In this document: one piece after another, positions 1 to 5,577 of the stretch
How the letters are laid out: each line of letters begins with the position of its first letter
Position numbering within the stretch: position 1 is the stretch's first letter
Assembly: GCA_009917805.1 (NCBI GenBank)
Contig: RGES01000055.1
Span: forward strand, 1-7,878
Direction of reading: 5' to 3'
Origin: Verrucomicrobiota bacterium
GTDB lineage: Bacteria > Verrucomicrobiota > Verrucomicrobiia > Opitutales > UBA953
DNA: 7,878 bases
Notes under the pieces: generated by a model
Database searches by the model: none
What the model saw: the letters and a program-made list of their open reading frames with translations, nothing else
What the model was told of the DNA's origin: nothing
Made by a program: the position numbers and the translations under genes

Positions 1-393
1 GCCGATCCGGCCAACGACAGCGCTTCCTTCCCGAAGCAGGTCCTCGTCGGCGCCGCCGGTGCCGAGACCATCGACACGGCCTTCAAGACCCCGAGCGCCG
101 CTTCCGGCTACCAGTCCTGGACGACCTACACCCCGACCAACAAGAACCTGAACGAACAGGTGCCCCTCCTCTGGACGCGCGGCCTGCTCGCCACCGGCAA
201 GTGGGACACCACTCTCGGCGTCTGGGGTGCGGAAGGCGGCCACATCGCCTTCGGCGACGCGCACGTCGACTGGCGCGCCGACACCAGCACCACGGAAAAC
301 CAGTTCGCCTCCAAGAAGACCCCGGGTACGAACACCGTCAACTGGACGGACGCCGTCACCGCTTCCACGGTCCGCGAACTGAAGTCCAAGTAA
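1..393 (+). CDS. Prepilin-type (pseudopilin-like) protein, C-terminal part only, 5' end outside window
   Basis: This reading frame is open from base 1 to TAA at 391-393 and gives the last 130 residues of a protein whose start lies upstream. It matches residues 81-210 of the complete gene at 522-1154 at about 125 of 130 positions. The five differences are V/T, A/S, E/T, T/A and S/G. The prepilin leader itself is not visible here and is inferred from that paralogue. The piece has Trp/Tyr/Thr-rich stretches, the segment GGHIAFGDAHVDW and a basic tail ending ELKSK. A strong terminator follows 19 nt after the stop, so this copy appears to be its own transcription unit. The product is probably an exported fibre subunit or minor pilin. 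The frame is intact, so nothing marks it as a pseudogene. Confidence 0.85.
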   Translation, partial: ADPANDSASFPKQVLVGAAGAETIDTAFKTPSAASGYQSWTTYTPTNKNLNEQVPLLWTRGLLATGKWDTTLGVWGAEGGHIAFGDAHVDWRADTSTTENQFASKKTPGTNTVNWTDAVTASTVRELKSK

Positions 394-412
394 GCCGACC
401 TCGGCCTCTTCG

Positions 413-439
413 AAAAGCCCCGCGACGCGGGGCTTTTTT
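413..439 (+). terminator. Rho-independent terminator of prepilin copy 1
   Basis: An 11-bp perfect stem (413-423 AAAAGCCCCGC, 427-437 GCGGGGCTTTT) encloses the loop GAC and runs into a tract of six T at 434-439. It lies 19 nt after the stop of the first prepilin. Confidence 0.9.
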
Positions 440-476
440 GTGCCTCAATTTGTCACGATTAGCGGGAACATGTGCC

Positions 477-504
477 TTGCCAATAGGTTCTTAGGAAATA
501 GTTT
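477..504 (+). promoter_or_regulatory. Candidate promoter of prepilin copy 2 (TTGCCA-16-TAGTTT)
   Basis: TTGCCA at 477-482 and TAGTTT at 499-504 are separated by 16 nt in the 82-base gap between terminator and ATG. The same two hexamers occur before the gene at 1260. The -10-like box ends only 17 nt before ATG 522, so the 5' leader would be about 10 nt. This fits the absence of a Shine-Dalgarno sequence. A weaker alternative -35 is TTGTCA at 450-455, but it lacks a good partner. The call is inferred from sequence pattern only. Confidence 0.35.
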
Positions 505-521
505 CACCCTAACTTAACCCC

Positions 522-1154
522 ATGAAAGCCCCTATCTCTTTCCGCCGTGGTTTCACGCTGATCGAACTCCTGACGGTCATCGCGATCATCGGCATCCTCG
601 CCGCCGTCCTCTTCCCCGGCGTCCAGGGCGTCATGAAGAAGGCCAAGCAGTCCGCCGCTAACACCGCCACCGCTCCGACCTCCGCCGCGACCCTGCAGGA
701 GTTCGCCGCCGTGCTCGCCCTCAACGCCGGCCTGAACAGCGGTGAGATCTGGTACGTCGACGCCGATCCGGCCAACGACAGCGCTTCCTTCCCGAAGCAG
801 GTCCTCGTCGGCGCCGCCGGTGCCGAGACCATCGACACGGCCTTCAAGACCCCCAGCGCCGCTTCCGGTTACCAGTCCTGGACGACCTACACGCCGACCA
901 ACAAGAACCTCAACGAACAGACCCCGCTTCTCTGGACGCGCGGCCTGCTCGCCACCGGCAAGTGGGATACCACCCTCGGCGTCTGGGGTTCGACCGGCGG
1001 CCACATCGCCTTCGGCGACGCGCACGTCGATTGGCGCGCCGATACCAGCGCCACGGAAAACCAGTTCGCCTCCAAGAAGACCCCGGGGACGAACACCGTC
1101 AACTGGACCGACGCCGTCACCGCCGGCACGGTGCGCGAGCTGAAGTCCAAGTAA
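522..1154 (+). CDS. Prepilin-type N-terminal cleavage/methylation domain protein (pseudopilin-like), 210 aa
   Basis: The N-terminus is a classic class III prepilin leader. A short basic stretch (R8 R9) ends at G10, followed by F11 TLIE with Glu at +5 of the mature protein (E15) and a hydrophobic helix to about residue 32. PilD-type peptidase is expected to cut after G10 and methylate F11. The subunit would be held in the inner membrane by the helix before joining a type IV pilus-like or type II secretion-like fibre. After the helix comes an Ala/Thr-rich linker (about 44-62) and a globular part rich in W, Y, T and N. Near the C-terminus, HIAFGDAHVDW (161-171) resembles the FADGHV end of the H-X9-DG prepilin families common in Planctomycetota and Verrucomicrobiota, but has D-A-H where D-G-H is usual. 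ATG 522 is chosen because it begins the leader directly; no ribosome binding site is seen. The gene stands alone between terminators. Its exact fibre or secretion role is unknown. Confidence 0.9.
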   Translation: MKAPISFRRGFTLIELLTVIAIIGILAAVLFPGVQGVMKKAKQSAANTATAPTSAATLQEFAAVLALNAGLNSGEIWYVDADPANDSASFPKQVLVGAAGAETIDTAFKTPSAASGYQSWTTYTPTNKNLNEQTPLLWTRGLLATGKWDTTLGVWGSTGGHIAFGDAHVDWRADTSATENQFASKKTPGTNTVNWTDAVTAGTVRELKSK

Positions 1155-1198
1155 GCCTCGACGCCTCTCCGAAAAGCCCCGCCCCGCGGGGCTTTTTT
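762..1198 (+). repeat. Tandem gene duplication, copy 2 (partner 1-439)
   Basis: This is the second copy of the prepilin-plus-terminator unit. The complete gene starts at 522, so the matching left part of copy 1 would lie upstream of base 1. Most differences between the copies are synonymous or conservative, which suggests recent duplication or ongoing gene conversion with function kept. Confidence 0.9.
1172..1198 (+). terminator. Rho-independent terminator of prepilin copy 2
   Basis: The stem AAAAGCCCCGC (1172-1182) pairs perfectly with GCGGGGCTTTT (1186-1196) around loop CCC, and six T follow at 1193-1198. It lies 17 nt after the prepilin stop and separates that gene from the methyltransferase operon. 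Confidence 0.9.
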
Positions 1199-1218
1199 GT
1201 TTCCGCATCTCGGGCGGC

Positions 1219-1248
1219 TTGCCAGCCAGACCCGCATGGGGGTAGTTT
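1219..1248 (+). promoter_or_regulatory. Candidate promoter of the methyltransferase-menA operon (TTGCCA-18-TAGTTT)
   Basis: TTGCCA (1219-1224) and TAGTTT (1243-1248) repeat the hexamers found before the prepilin at 522, with an 18-nt spacer. Transcription would begin around 1255, only a few bases before ATG 1260. This supports that start and argues against the earlier in-frame ATG at 1236, which lies inside the spacer. Not tested beyond pattern matching. Confidence 0.35.
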
Positions 1249-1259
1249 GTCCCCTCAAT

Positions 1260-2129
1260 ATGGCCTTCAGCGGAAACATGATCGGTCTATTTTTGCGGAA
1301 GTTTTCCCGAGCGGCGGAGTATGTGGCCCTCAAAGGCAAGCGTTCGCTCAGCGATGACGGACGCTATGTGAGCTTGGTGCGAGAGGCGCTGCGGGATCCG
1401 AAGGTCTTTGCCCGGTTCAAACGGCATCCGGACTACCGCGCCATCCTCGAGCATGTCACCGAAGACTACGGCCGGCAGTATCTGGAACTGGTCAGGAAGA
1501 ATGACCCTTCCTTGCTGGCCCGCCTGGAGGAATTCAAGGAAAACGACCAGCTGGGAGATCCAATCTTATCACGCTATCCTGAAGTCGGTGAAATCAGCCC
1601 ATCGACCTTGAGATACGTGTATGTGGCTTCGGAGCTAAGGCGCCTTTTCGGGCAAGACCTCGGCGCAAGGGTCGCGGAAATCGGAATAGGTTATGGCGGG
1701 CAGCTTTTGGTGAACGACAAGGTCTTCCGATACGGGGAGGCCCACCTGTTCGACCTCCCTCCCGTCTTGGAACTGACCTCTCGTTGCCTGGAGGCGCACG
1801 TTATGCGGGGAGCCTACCAGACGATGACCTTGAACCAGCATCCGGGAGACAAGGATTACGACTTGGTGATGAGCAACTACGCCTTCTCGGAACTCCCCGT
1901 CGAGTTGCAACTGGCTTATGTCCGAAAAATCTTATCTCGATCCAAGCGTGGCTATTTGACGATGAATTCCGGTCGCCCGGGCAATCCGTTCGCGGGAGAT
2001 CATCTCACGCTGGAAAGATTGCGCGAACTCTTGCCGCCATTTGAGGTCTTCGAGGAGGTTCCTTCCACGCCTTTTCGCAACTATGTGATCGTATGGGGGC
2101 GTCAGAATCCCTCTGGCGACTCGCTTTGA
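1260..2129 (+). CDS. Putative sugar O-methyltransferase, SAM-dependent, 289 aa
   Basis: A Rossmann methyltransferase core begins with motif I, VAEIGIGYGGQ (138-148), the Gly-rich SAM-binding loop. DLPP (165-168) follows, at the usual place of the acidic residue that contacts the SAM ribose. YDLVMSNYAFSELP (200-213) is next and is characteristic of the putative sugar O-methyltransferase (NanM-like) group. The N-terminal 110 residues are helical and charged. Such enzymes usually methylate sugars of surface polysaccharide or O-antigen, or of glycoproteins; the substrate here cannot be read from sequence. The start was chosen from in-frame candidates: ATG 1236 lies inside the likely promoter, TTG 1197 inside the terminator, and ATG 1278 remains possible. 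The stop is 1 nt before menA. The region is clearly less GC-rich than its neighbours (28 of 60 bases G/C at 1561-1620 by my count), which suggests horizontal acquisition. Confidence 0.75.
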   Translation: MAFSGNMIGLFLRKFSRAAEYVALKGKRSLSDDGRYVSLVREALRDPKVFARFKRHPDYRAILEHVTEDYGRQYLELVRKNDPSLLARLEEFKENDQLGDPILSRYPEVGEISPSTLRYVYVASELRRLFGQDLGARVAEIGIGYGGQLLVNDKVFRYGEAHLFDLPPVLELTSRCLEAHVMRGAYQTMTLNQHPGDKDYDLVMSNYAFSELPVELQLAYVRKILSRSKRGYLTMNSGRPGNPFAGDHLTLERLRELLPPFEVFEEVPSTPFRNYVIVWGRQNPSGDSL

Positions 2130-2130
2130 A

Positions 2131-3051
2131 ATGACCTTCCGCGCCTGGCTCGCCGCGACTCGCCCCAAGACCTTGGTGGCGGCCGTCGCGCCCGTCGCCC
2201 TCGGCGGGGCGGTGTTCTCGGCCTATGGTAAAGCAGGACTTTCGGGGAATGGCTTCGCGTGGCTCTTGCTGGCCAGCTGCCTCGGCTTCGCGCTCTGCGT
2301 GCAGGTCGCTTGTAACTTCGCCAACGACCTCGGTGATTCGCTGCGCGGAGCGGATACCGCCGCGCGCGTCGGCCCGCGGCGCGCCGTCTCGGCCGGCGAT
2401 ATCACGCCCGACGCCATGCGCCGCGGGATCTGGATCGCGTGCGCGCTCGCCTTGGTGCTAGGCGCGCCTGTCGCCTTGCTCAATCCGTGGCTGCTGCTGG
2501 CCGGACTCCTGGCGATCACGTGCGCGCTCGCTTATACGCTCGGTCCTTTTCCGCTGGCTTATCGCGGTCTCGGCGACGTCTTCGTCGTCACCTGCTTCGG
2601 CGTCCAAGCCGCCACGCTGACCGTCTGGGCGGTCAGTATGGCATGGAAGGCTTCCGTCATGCCTTGGGCGCCCGCGCTCCTCGCGGGTCTCGGGCTCGGC
2701 CTGCTCGCGGACAACATCCTCGTCGCGAACAACGCCCGCGATTACGAGACCGACCTCGCCGTCGGCAAGCGCACCACCGTCGTCCGTTTCGGACGCGGTT
2801 TCGCGCGCAACCTCCACGGCTTCAATTCGATCTTCGGCCTGGCCTGCCTCGGGCATGTCTTCGGCTGGGCGCCGATGGTCCTGCTCCCCTTGGCGATCTG
2901 GCAGCACCTCGCCTTCCGCAAGGCCACCCAACCCGCCGATTTCCTGCCGTTTCTGGGCCGCGCCGCCGTGCTGATGCTCCTGGCGACGATCCTGTGCGTA
3001 ACTGCCACTTGCCTCGGGTGGGTGCCGGCTGACACCCTGTGGATGCGATGA
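2131..3051 (+). CDS. menA: 1,4-dihydroxy-2-naphthoate polyprenyltransferase, menaquinone biosynthesis
   Basis: This is an integral membrane prenyltransferase of the UbiA superfamily. It attaches the polyprenyl tail to 1,4-dihydroxy-2-naphthoate, giving demethylmenaquinone. Both Asp-rich motifs that bind the Mg-diphosphate are present: NDLGDSLRGAD (65-75) and NNARDYETDLAVGKRT (200-215, with D204, D208, G212 and K213). The opening AWLAATRPKTL (5-15) and YRGLGDVFVVTCFG (144-157) are typical of MenA rather than UbiA. About eight or nine hydrophobic segments are visible, and 306 residues is a normal length. The ATG lies 1 nt after the methyltransferase stop and the gene overlaps the next by ATGA, so translation is probably coupled. 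Its presence implies a menaquinone-based respiratory chain. No other men gene is nearby. GC is high again, unlike the gene before it. Confidence 0.95.
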   Translation: MTFRAWLAATRPKTLVAAVAPVALGGAVFSAYGKAGLSGNGFAWLLLASCLGFALCVQVACNFANDLGDSLRGADTAARVGPRRAVSAGDITPDAMRRGIWIACALALVLGAPVALLNPWLLLAGLLAITCALAYTLGPFPLAYRGLGDVFVVTCFGVQAATLTVWAVSMAWKASVMPWAPALLAGLGLGLLADNILVANNARDYETDLAVGKRTTVVRFGRGFARNLHGFNSIFGLACLGHVFGWAPMVLLPLAIWQHLAFRKATQPADFLPFLGRAAVLMLLATILCVTATCLGWVPADTLWMR

Positions 3052-3524
3052 GCCAACCCAAGTCACTCGCCGAACAGCTCGAGGCCCTCGTCAGCGCGGG
3101 GTCTCGTCCGACGTGGGACGAATACTTCATGGCGACCGCGGTGCTCGTCAGCTCGCGTTCCAGCTGCGAGCGCCTGCATGTCGGCTGCATCATCGTCTCG
3201 ACCGGCAAGCACCCGAACCGCCTCGTCGCCGCCGGTTACAACGGCTTCCTGCCGGGCGCGCCGCATGATTCGCACGTCCGCGACGGCCATGAGCTCGCGA
3301 CCGTCCATGCCGAGCAGAACGCCGTGGCCGACGCCGCCAAGCGCGGCGTCTCGCTGCAGGGCACCATCTGTTACGTCACCCACTTCCCGTGCGTGAACTG
3401 CGCGAAGATCCTCGCCGCCGCCGGCATCACCGAGGTGCGTTACCGCCACGACTATAAGAACGACCCGCTCGTCGCCGAGATGTTCGGGCAGGCCGGCGTG
3501 AAGGTCACGCGCCTCGAACGCTGA
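3048..3524 (+). CDS. dCMP deaminase / cytidine deaminase-family zinc enzyme, ComEB-like, 158 aa
   Basis: This is a zinc-dependent deaminase of the cytidine/deoxycytidylate deaminase fold. The catalytic motif H87-A-E89 supplies one zinc ligand and the general acid/base Glu, and P115-C116-V-N-C119 gives the two Cys ligands. DEYFMATA (24-31), RSSCERLHVGC (37-47) and AGYNGFLPG (62-70) match the dCMP deaminase group (ComEB, human DCTD-like). These convert dCMP to dUMP for dTTP synthesis, generally under dCTP/dTTP control. The exact substrate is assigned by family resemblance. ATG 3048 overlaps the menA stop as ATGA and is preferred over an in-frame GTG at 3039. The stop overlaps the next start as TGATG. 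Confidence 0.88.
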   Translation: MSQPKSLAEQLEALVSAGSRPTWDEYFMATAVLVSSRSSCERLHVGCIIVSTGKHPNRLVAAGYNGFLPGAPHDSHVRDGHELATVHAEQNAVADAAKRGVSLQGTICYVTHFPCVNCAKILAAAGITEVRYRHDYKNDPLVAEMFGQAGVKVTRLER

Positions 3525-4069
3525 TGGCCCGCGCTCCGCAGACCTTGGCGGGGCGTCTGCTGGTCTCGCATCCGCAGCTGCGCGACGACCATTTCCGCGA
3601 GACCGTCGTGCTGCTGCACACCCACGCCGCGGCGGAAGGCGCCCTCGGCGTCATCGTGAACCGTCCGCTCGGCCGCGTCCTCGGCCAGATCGAATCCACG
3701 GCGGAACTGAAACCGTTGGACGACGTGCCGTTGTTCGAAGGCGGACCCGTCTCCACCGACCGCCTCGCGTTCGGCGGCTGGTTCTTCCCCGCCCAAGGCG
3801 AGCCCGAGGTGCGTTTCGGCCTCGGGCAGGAAGAAGCCGCCCAACTGGCCCAGGACGGACGCTTCCGGCTGGCCGCTTACATCGGTTACGCCGGTTGGTC
3901 GCCCGGCCAGCTGGAGAACGAACTCAAGATGAACGCGTGGGTCGTCTGTCCGTTCGACGAACTTTGCGCCGAACTCGAGGGCGTGGAGCTGTGGAAGAAG
4001 CTGCTCGAACGCCATCGGCCGGACCTGCGGCTCGAGGCGGATTCGCCGGAAAATCCGGGGCTCAATTAG
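3524..4069 (+). CDS. YqgE/AlgH family protein (UPF0301), 181 aa
   Basis: This is a cytosolic protein of the UPF0301/AlgH family, identified by the opening LAGRLLVSHPQLRDDHFRETVVLL (about 8-31). LGVIVNRPLGRVL (41-53), FEGGPVSTDRL (71-81) and AAYIGYAGWSPGQLENELKMNAW (117-139) add further family signatures. The length is typical. No biochemical activity is firmly established for the family; AlgH is named from alginate regulation in Pseudomonas. The ATG overlaps the upstream stop by one base. The gene closes the operon starting at 1260. Its stop codon shares bases with the stop of the convergent M23 gene, leaving no space for a conventional terminator. Confidence 0.92.
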   Translation: MARAPQTLAGRLLVSHPQLRDDHFRETVVLLHTHAAAEGALGVIVNRPLGRVLGQIESTAELKPLDDVPLFEGGPVSTDRLAFGGWFFPAQGEPEVRFGLGQEEAAQLAQDGRFRLAAYIGYAGWSPGQLENELKMNAWVVCPFDELCAELEGVELWKKLLERHRPDLRLEADSPENPGLN

Positions 4070-5058
4070 CGCGCCGTCGACAGCAGGATCTCGAGATTCT
4101 GCGTGAGCAGTTCGCCGGGCGTGCGGCCGTCGGCACCGAGCATCTTGCGTTGGATCAGGAGCGTTCGGCGGCGTTGGTCGACCTCGAGCAGGCGCCAGCG
4201 TCCGGCCGGCAGCTGCGGGCTCTTGGCGTCGAGGGCCGTCCAGCGGAGCGGCATGCCTTGCCAGGAGAATTCCACGTACCAGCCCGCCGCGCGGGCGGCG
4301 TCGCCGCGGACGAGCGCCGGATAGCGGGCGACGAAGTCGGGGGTCTTGCTCGTGCGCAGCCCGACGGTGAGGGCGGTGGGTTGGCTGCGGACGGCGGCGA
4401 GCAGGTCGACCTTCGGCTGCGCGAGGATCGGCGAGGGGTCCATCCCGATGAGGTTCTGGCCGTTGTAAAGCCCGTGGTGATTGGCGCTCTGCCGGTTCTC
4501 CGCCTGCGCGGCGTACCAGAGGTTGAAACCCGTCGAGAGCATCAGCCCGACCTCGAAGTGCAGGTGGGAGCGGTCCTTCGTGATCGGGCTCGCTCCGGCG
4601 GACGTGCGCCCCATCAGGCCGATGACCGTGCCGCGGCGCACCGGCTGGGCGATGCGCAGGGAAGGCTCCAGCTTGGCCAGATGGGCGTAGAGCGTGTAGA
4701 CGGGGATTTCGGCGCCGCCGTGATGGAGCACCACGTAGCGGCCGTAGGGTCCGTTGACGTTCGGGTTCAGGTAGGCGACCTGGCCGTCCATCGCGGCGAG
4801 CACGAGATCCAGGGCTTCGCCGTCGGCGTTGGTCTTCGCGGGGCGGATGTCGATGCCTTCGTGGAAGCGCTTGCCGTCTTCGCGGACCATGCCGAAAGAG
4901 CCGGACTCCGTCTTGCCCGAGACCGTCGGCTGCAGGTAGTCCTGAGGGAGGCGGGTGGAGTCGCGGTCCATCGTGGTCGGCCAGACGACGTCGGTCGCGC
5001 CCAGCGGGAGCGCCGTGAGGCAGAGGGAGAGGAAGGCGAGGCTGCTCCGCAGGCTCAC
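4066..5058 (-). CDS. Secreted M23 (LytM-type) metallopeptidase, 330 aa
   Basis: An N-terminal signal peptide (about 1-21, hydrophobic core LAFLSLCLTALPLG) directs it to the periplasm. The M23/LytM domain spans about 60-175. Zinc ligands are H66 and D70 in HEGID and H167 in the HLH triad (165-167); H126 in YAHL is the additional active-site histidine. All are present, so it should be an active peptidoglycan endopeptidase rather than a degenerate LytM activator. The remaining 150 or so residues form an uncharacterised C-terminal extension (region 255-310 contains WYVEFSW and GRWRLLEVD) that I do not recognise. The start is GTG 5058, overlapping the stop of the lipoprotein gene as GTGA. The gene is last in a three-gene minus-strand operon and overlaps the convergent yqgE-like gene by 4 bases. 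Confidence 0.9.
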   Translation of the reverse strand: MSLRSSLAFLSLCLTALPLGATDVVWPTTMDRDSTRLPQDYLQPTVSGKTESGSFGMVREDGKRFHEGIDIRPAKTNADGEALDLVLAAMDGQVAYLNPNVNGPYGRYVVLHHGGAEIPVYTLYAHLAKLEPSLRIAQPVRRGTVIGLMGRTSAGASPITKDRSHLHFEVGLMLSTGFNLWYAAQAENRQSANHHGLYNGQNLIGMDPSPILAQPKVDLLAAVRSQPTALTVGLRTSKTPDFVARYPALVRGDAARAAGWYVEFSWQGMPLRWTALDAKSPQLPAGRWRLLEVDQRRRTLLIQRKMLGADGRTPGELLTQNLEILLSTAR

Positions 5059-5570
5059 TTGCGTTCGGCTTCCTTGATCTTGCGGATCTTGAGCGCCGAG
5101 ATGTTCAGGCGCTTGCTGATGTCCATCACCGCTTCCGAGTTCGACAGGCCCTTCTTCTCGACGTGGAACATCAGGTTGCCGTCCACGATCTGCTGGTCGA
5201 TCGGCATGATGCCGACGGCGGTGTCGTTGATCACCAGGACGAAATGGCGACCGATGCCTTCCTTGCTGTAGTTCATCACGTCGACGGCGGCCTTGCGGTC
5301 GAGCTGCACGAGGAGGAAGTCCTGGCGCAGGTCGGGGTCGCCGCTGGTCATGGGGTGGGTGCCGAGGATCTCTTCGGCCGGCACGAGCGGGCGGGTCATC
5401 ACCGTGATGGCGAGTCCGCTCACCGGCAGGCGGACTTCCTGGCGCATCGTGCCGCCCGAGGTGGGCGAGGCTTCGACGAAGATCGAGGCGATCTCGTCAG
5501 GGATGTCGGTGTTCTTGCAGCCGGCGAGAAGCAGGGCGCTGAGGGCGACGGCAAGGCGGAAGAGGGTCAT
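5055..5570 (-). CDS. Putative lipoprotein with a SecD P1-head-like domain, 171 aa
   Basis: A lipoprotein signal peptide is clear: a basic start, hydrophobic residues 6-16 and lipobox L15-A-G-C18, so C18 would be lipidated. Residues about 84-160 (DFLLVQLDRKAA, then GIGRHFVLVINDTAVGIMP, then IVDGNLMF, then LSNSEAVMDISKRLNISAL) follow the order of landmarks in the SecD periplasmic P1 head. That order is LxFD, then GkxlAIvLDgxvxSaPxI, an I-x-x-G strand and an FtxeEAxxLAxxL helix. There are no transmembrane helices, so it is not a SecD. The resemblance is from memory of the family and untested. ATG 5570 is 7 nt after the stop of the 163-residue gene, and the stop overlaps the M23 gene. It may be an envelope factor working with that peptidase. 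Confidence 0.75.
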   Translation of the reverse strand: MTLFRLAVALSALLLAGCKNTDIPDEIASIFVEASPTSGGTMRQEVRLPVSGLAITVMTRPLVPAEEILGTHPMTSGDPDLRQDFLLVQLDRKAAVDVMNYSKEGIGRHFVLVINDTAVGIMPIDQQIVDGNLMFHVEKKGLSNSEAVMDISKRLNISALKIRKIKEAERK

Positions 5571-5577
5571 GGGAAGG

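Larger units (their letters stand above)
1..439 (+). repeat. Tandem gene duplication, copy 1 (partner 762-1198)
   Basis: Bases 1-393 align without gaps to 762-1154, an offset of 761 bp. Roughly the first 90 bases are identical, followed by scattered substitutions. Similarity continues past the stop codon into the terminator, whose stem is the same in both copies while the 3-nt loop differs (GAC here, CCC in copy 2). The duplicated unit is therefore gene plus terminator. Its left limit lies outside the window. Confidence 0.9.

Noticed and set aside
504..1208. 234-residue minus-strand open frame across the prepilin
   Set aside because: It is an antisense shadow of a certain gene, Gly/Arg-rich, and runs through the terminator.
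1197..1259. Extended N-terminus of the methyltransferase from TTG 1197 or ATG 1236
   Set aside because: TTG 1197 lies inside the T-tract of the terminator, and ATG 1236 lies inside the candidate promoter. The added residues do not look like family sequence.
3039..3047. GTG 3039 as start of the deaminase
   Set aside because: ATG 3048 gives the usual ATGA coupling with menA and a normal family N-terminus.
2439..3066. Frames of about 200 residues on either strand over menA
   Set aside because: MenA is unmistakable in this interval, and the alternatives are Arg- or Glu-rich shadows.
3895..5271. 458-residue plus-strand open frame
   Set aside because: It is antisense to the M23 and lipoprotein genes, rich in Arg, Glu, Ala and Gly without any domain, and starts inside the yqgE-like gene. 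It is a shadow typical of high-GC DNA.
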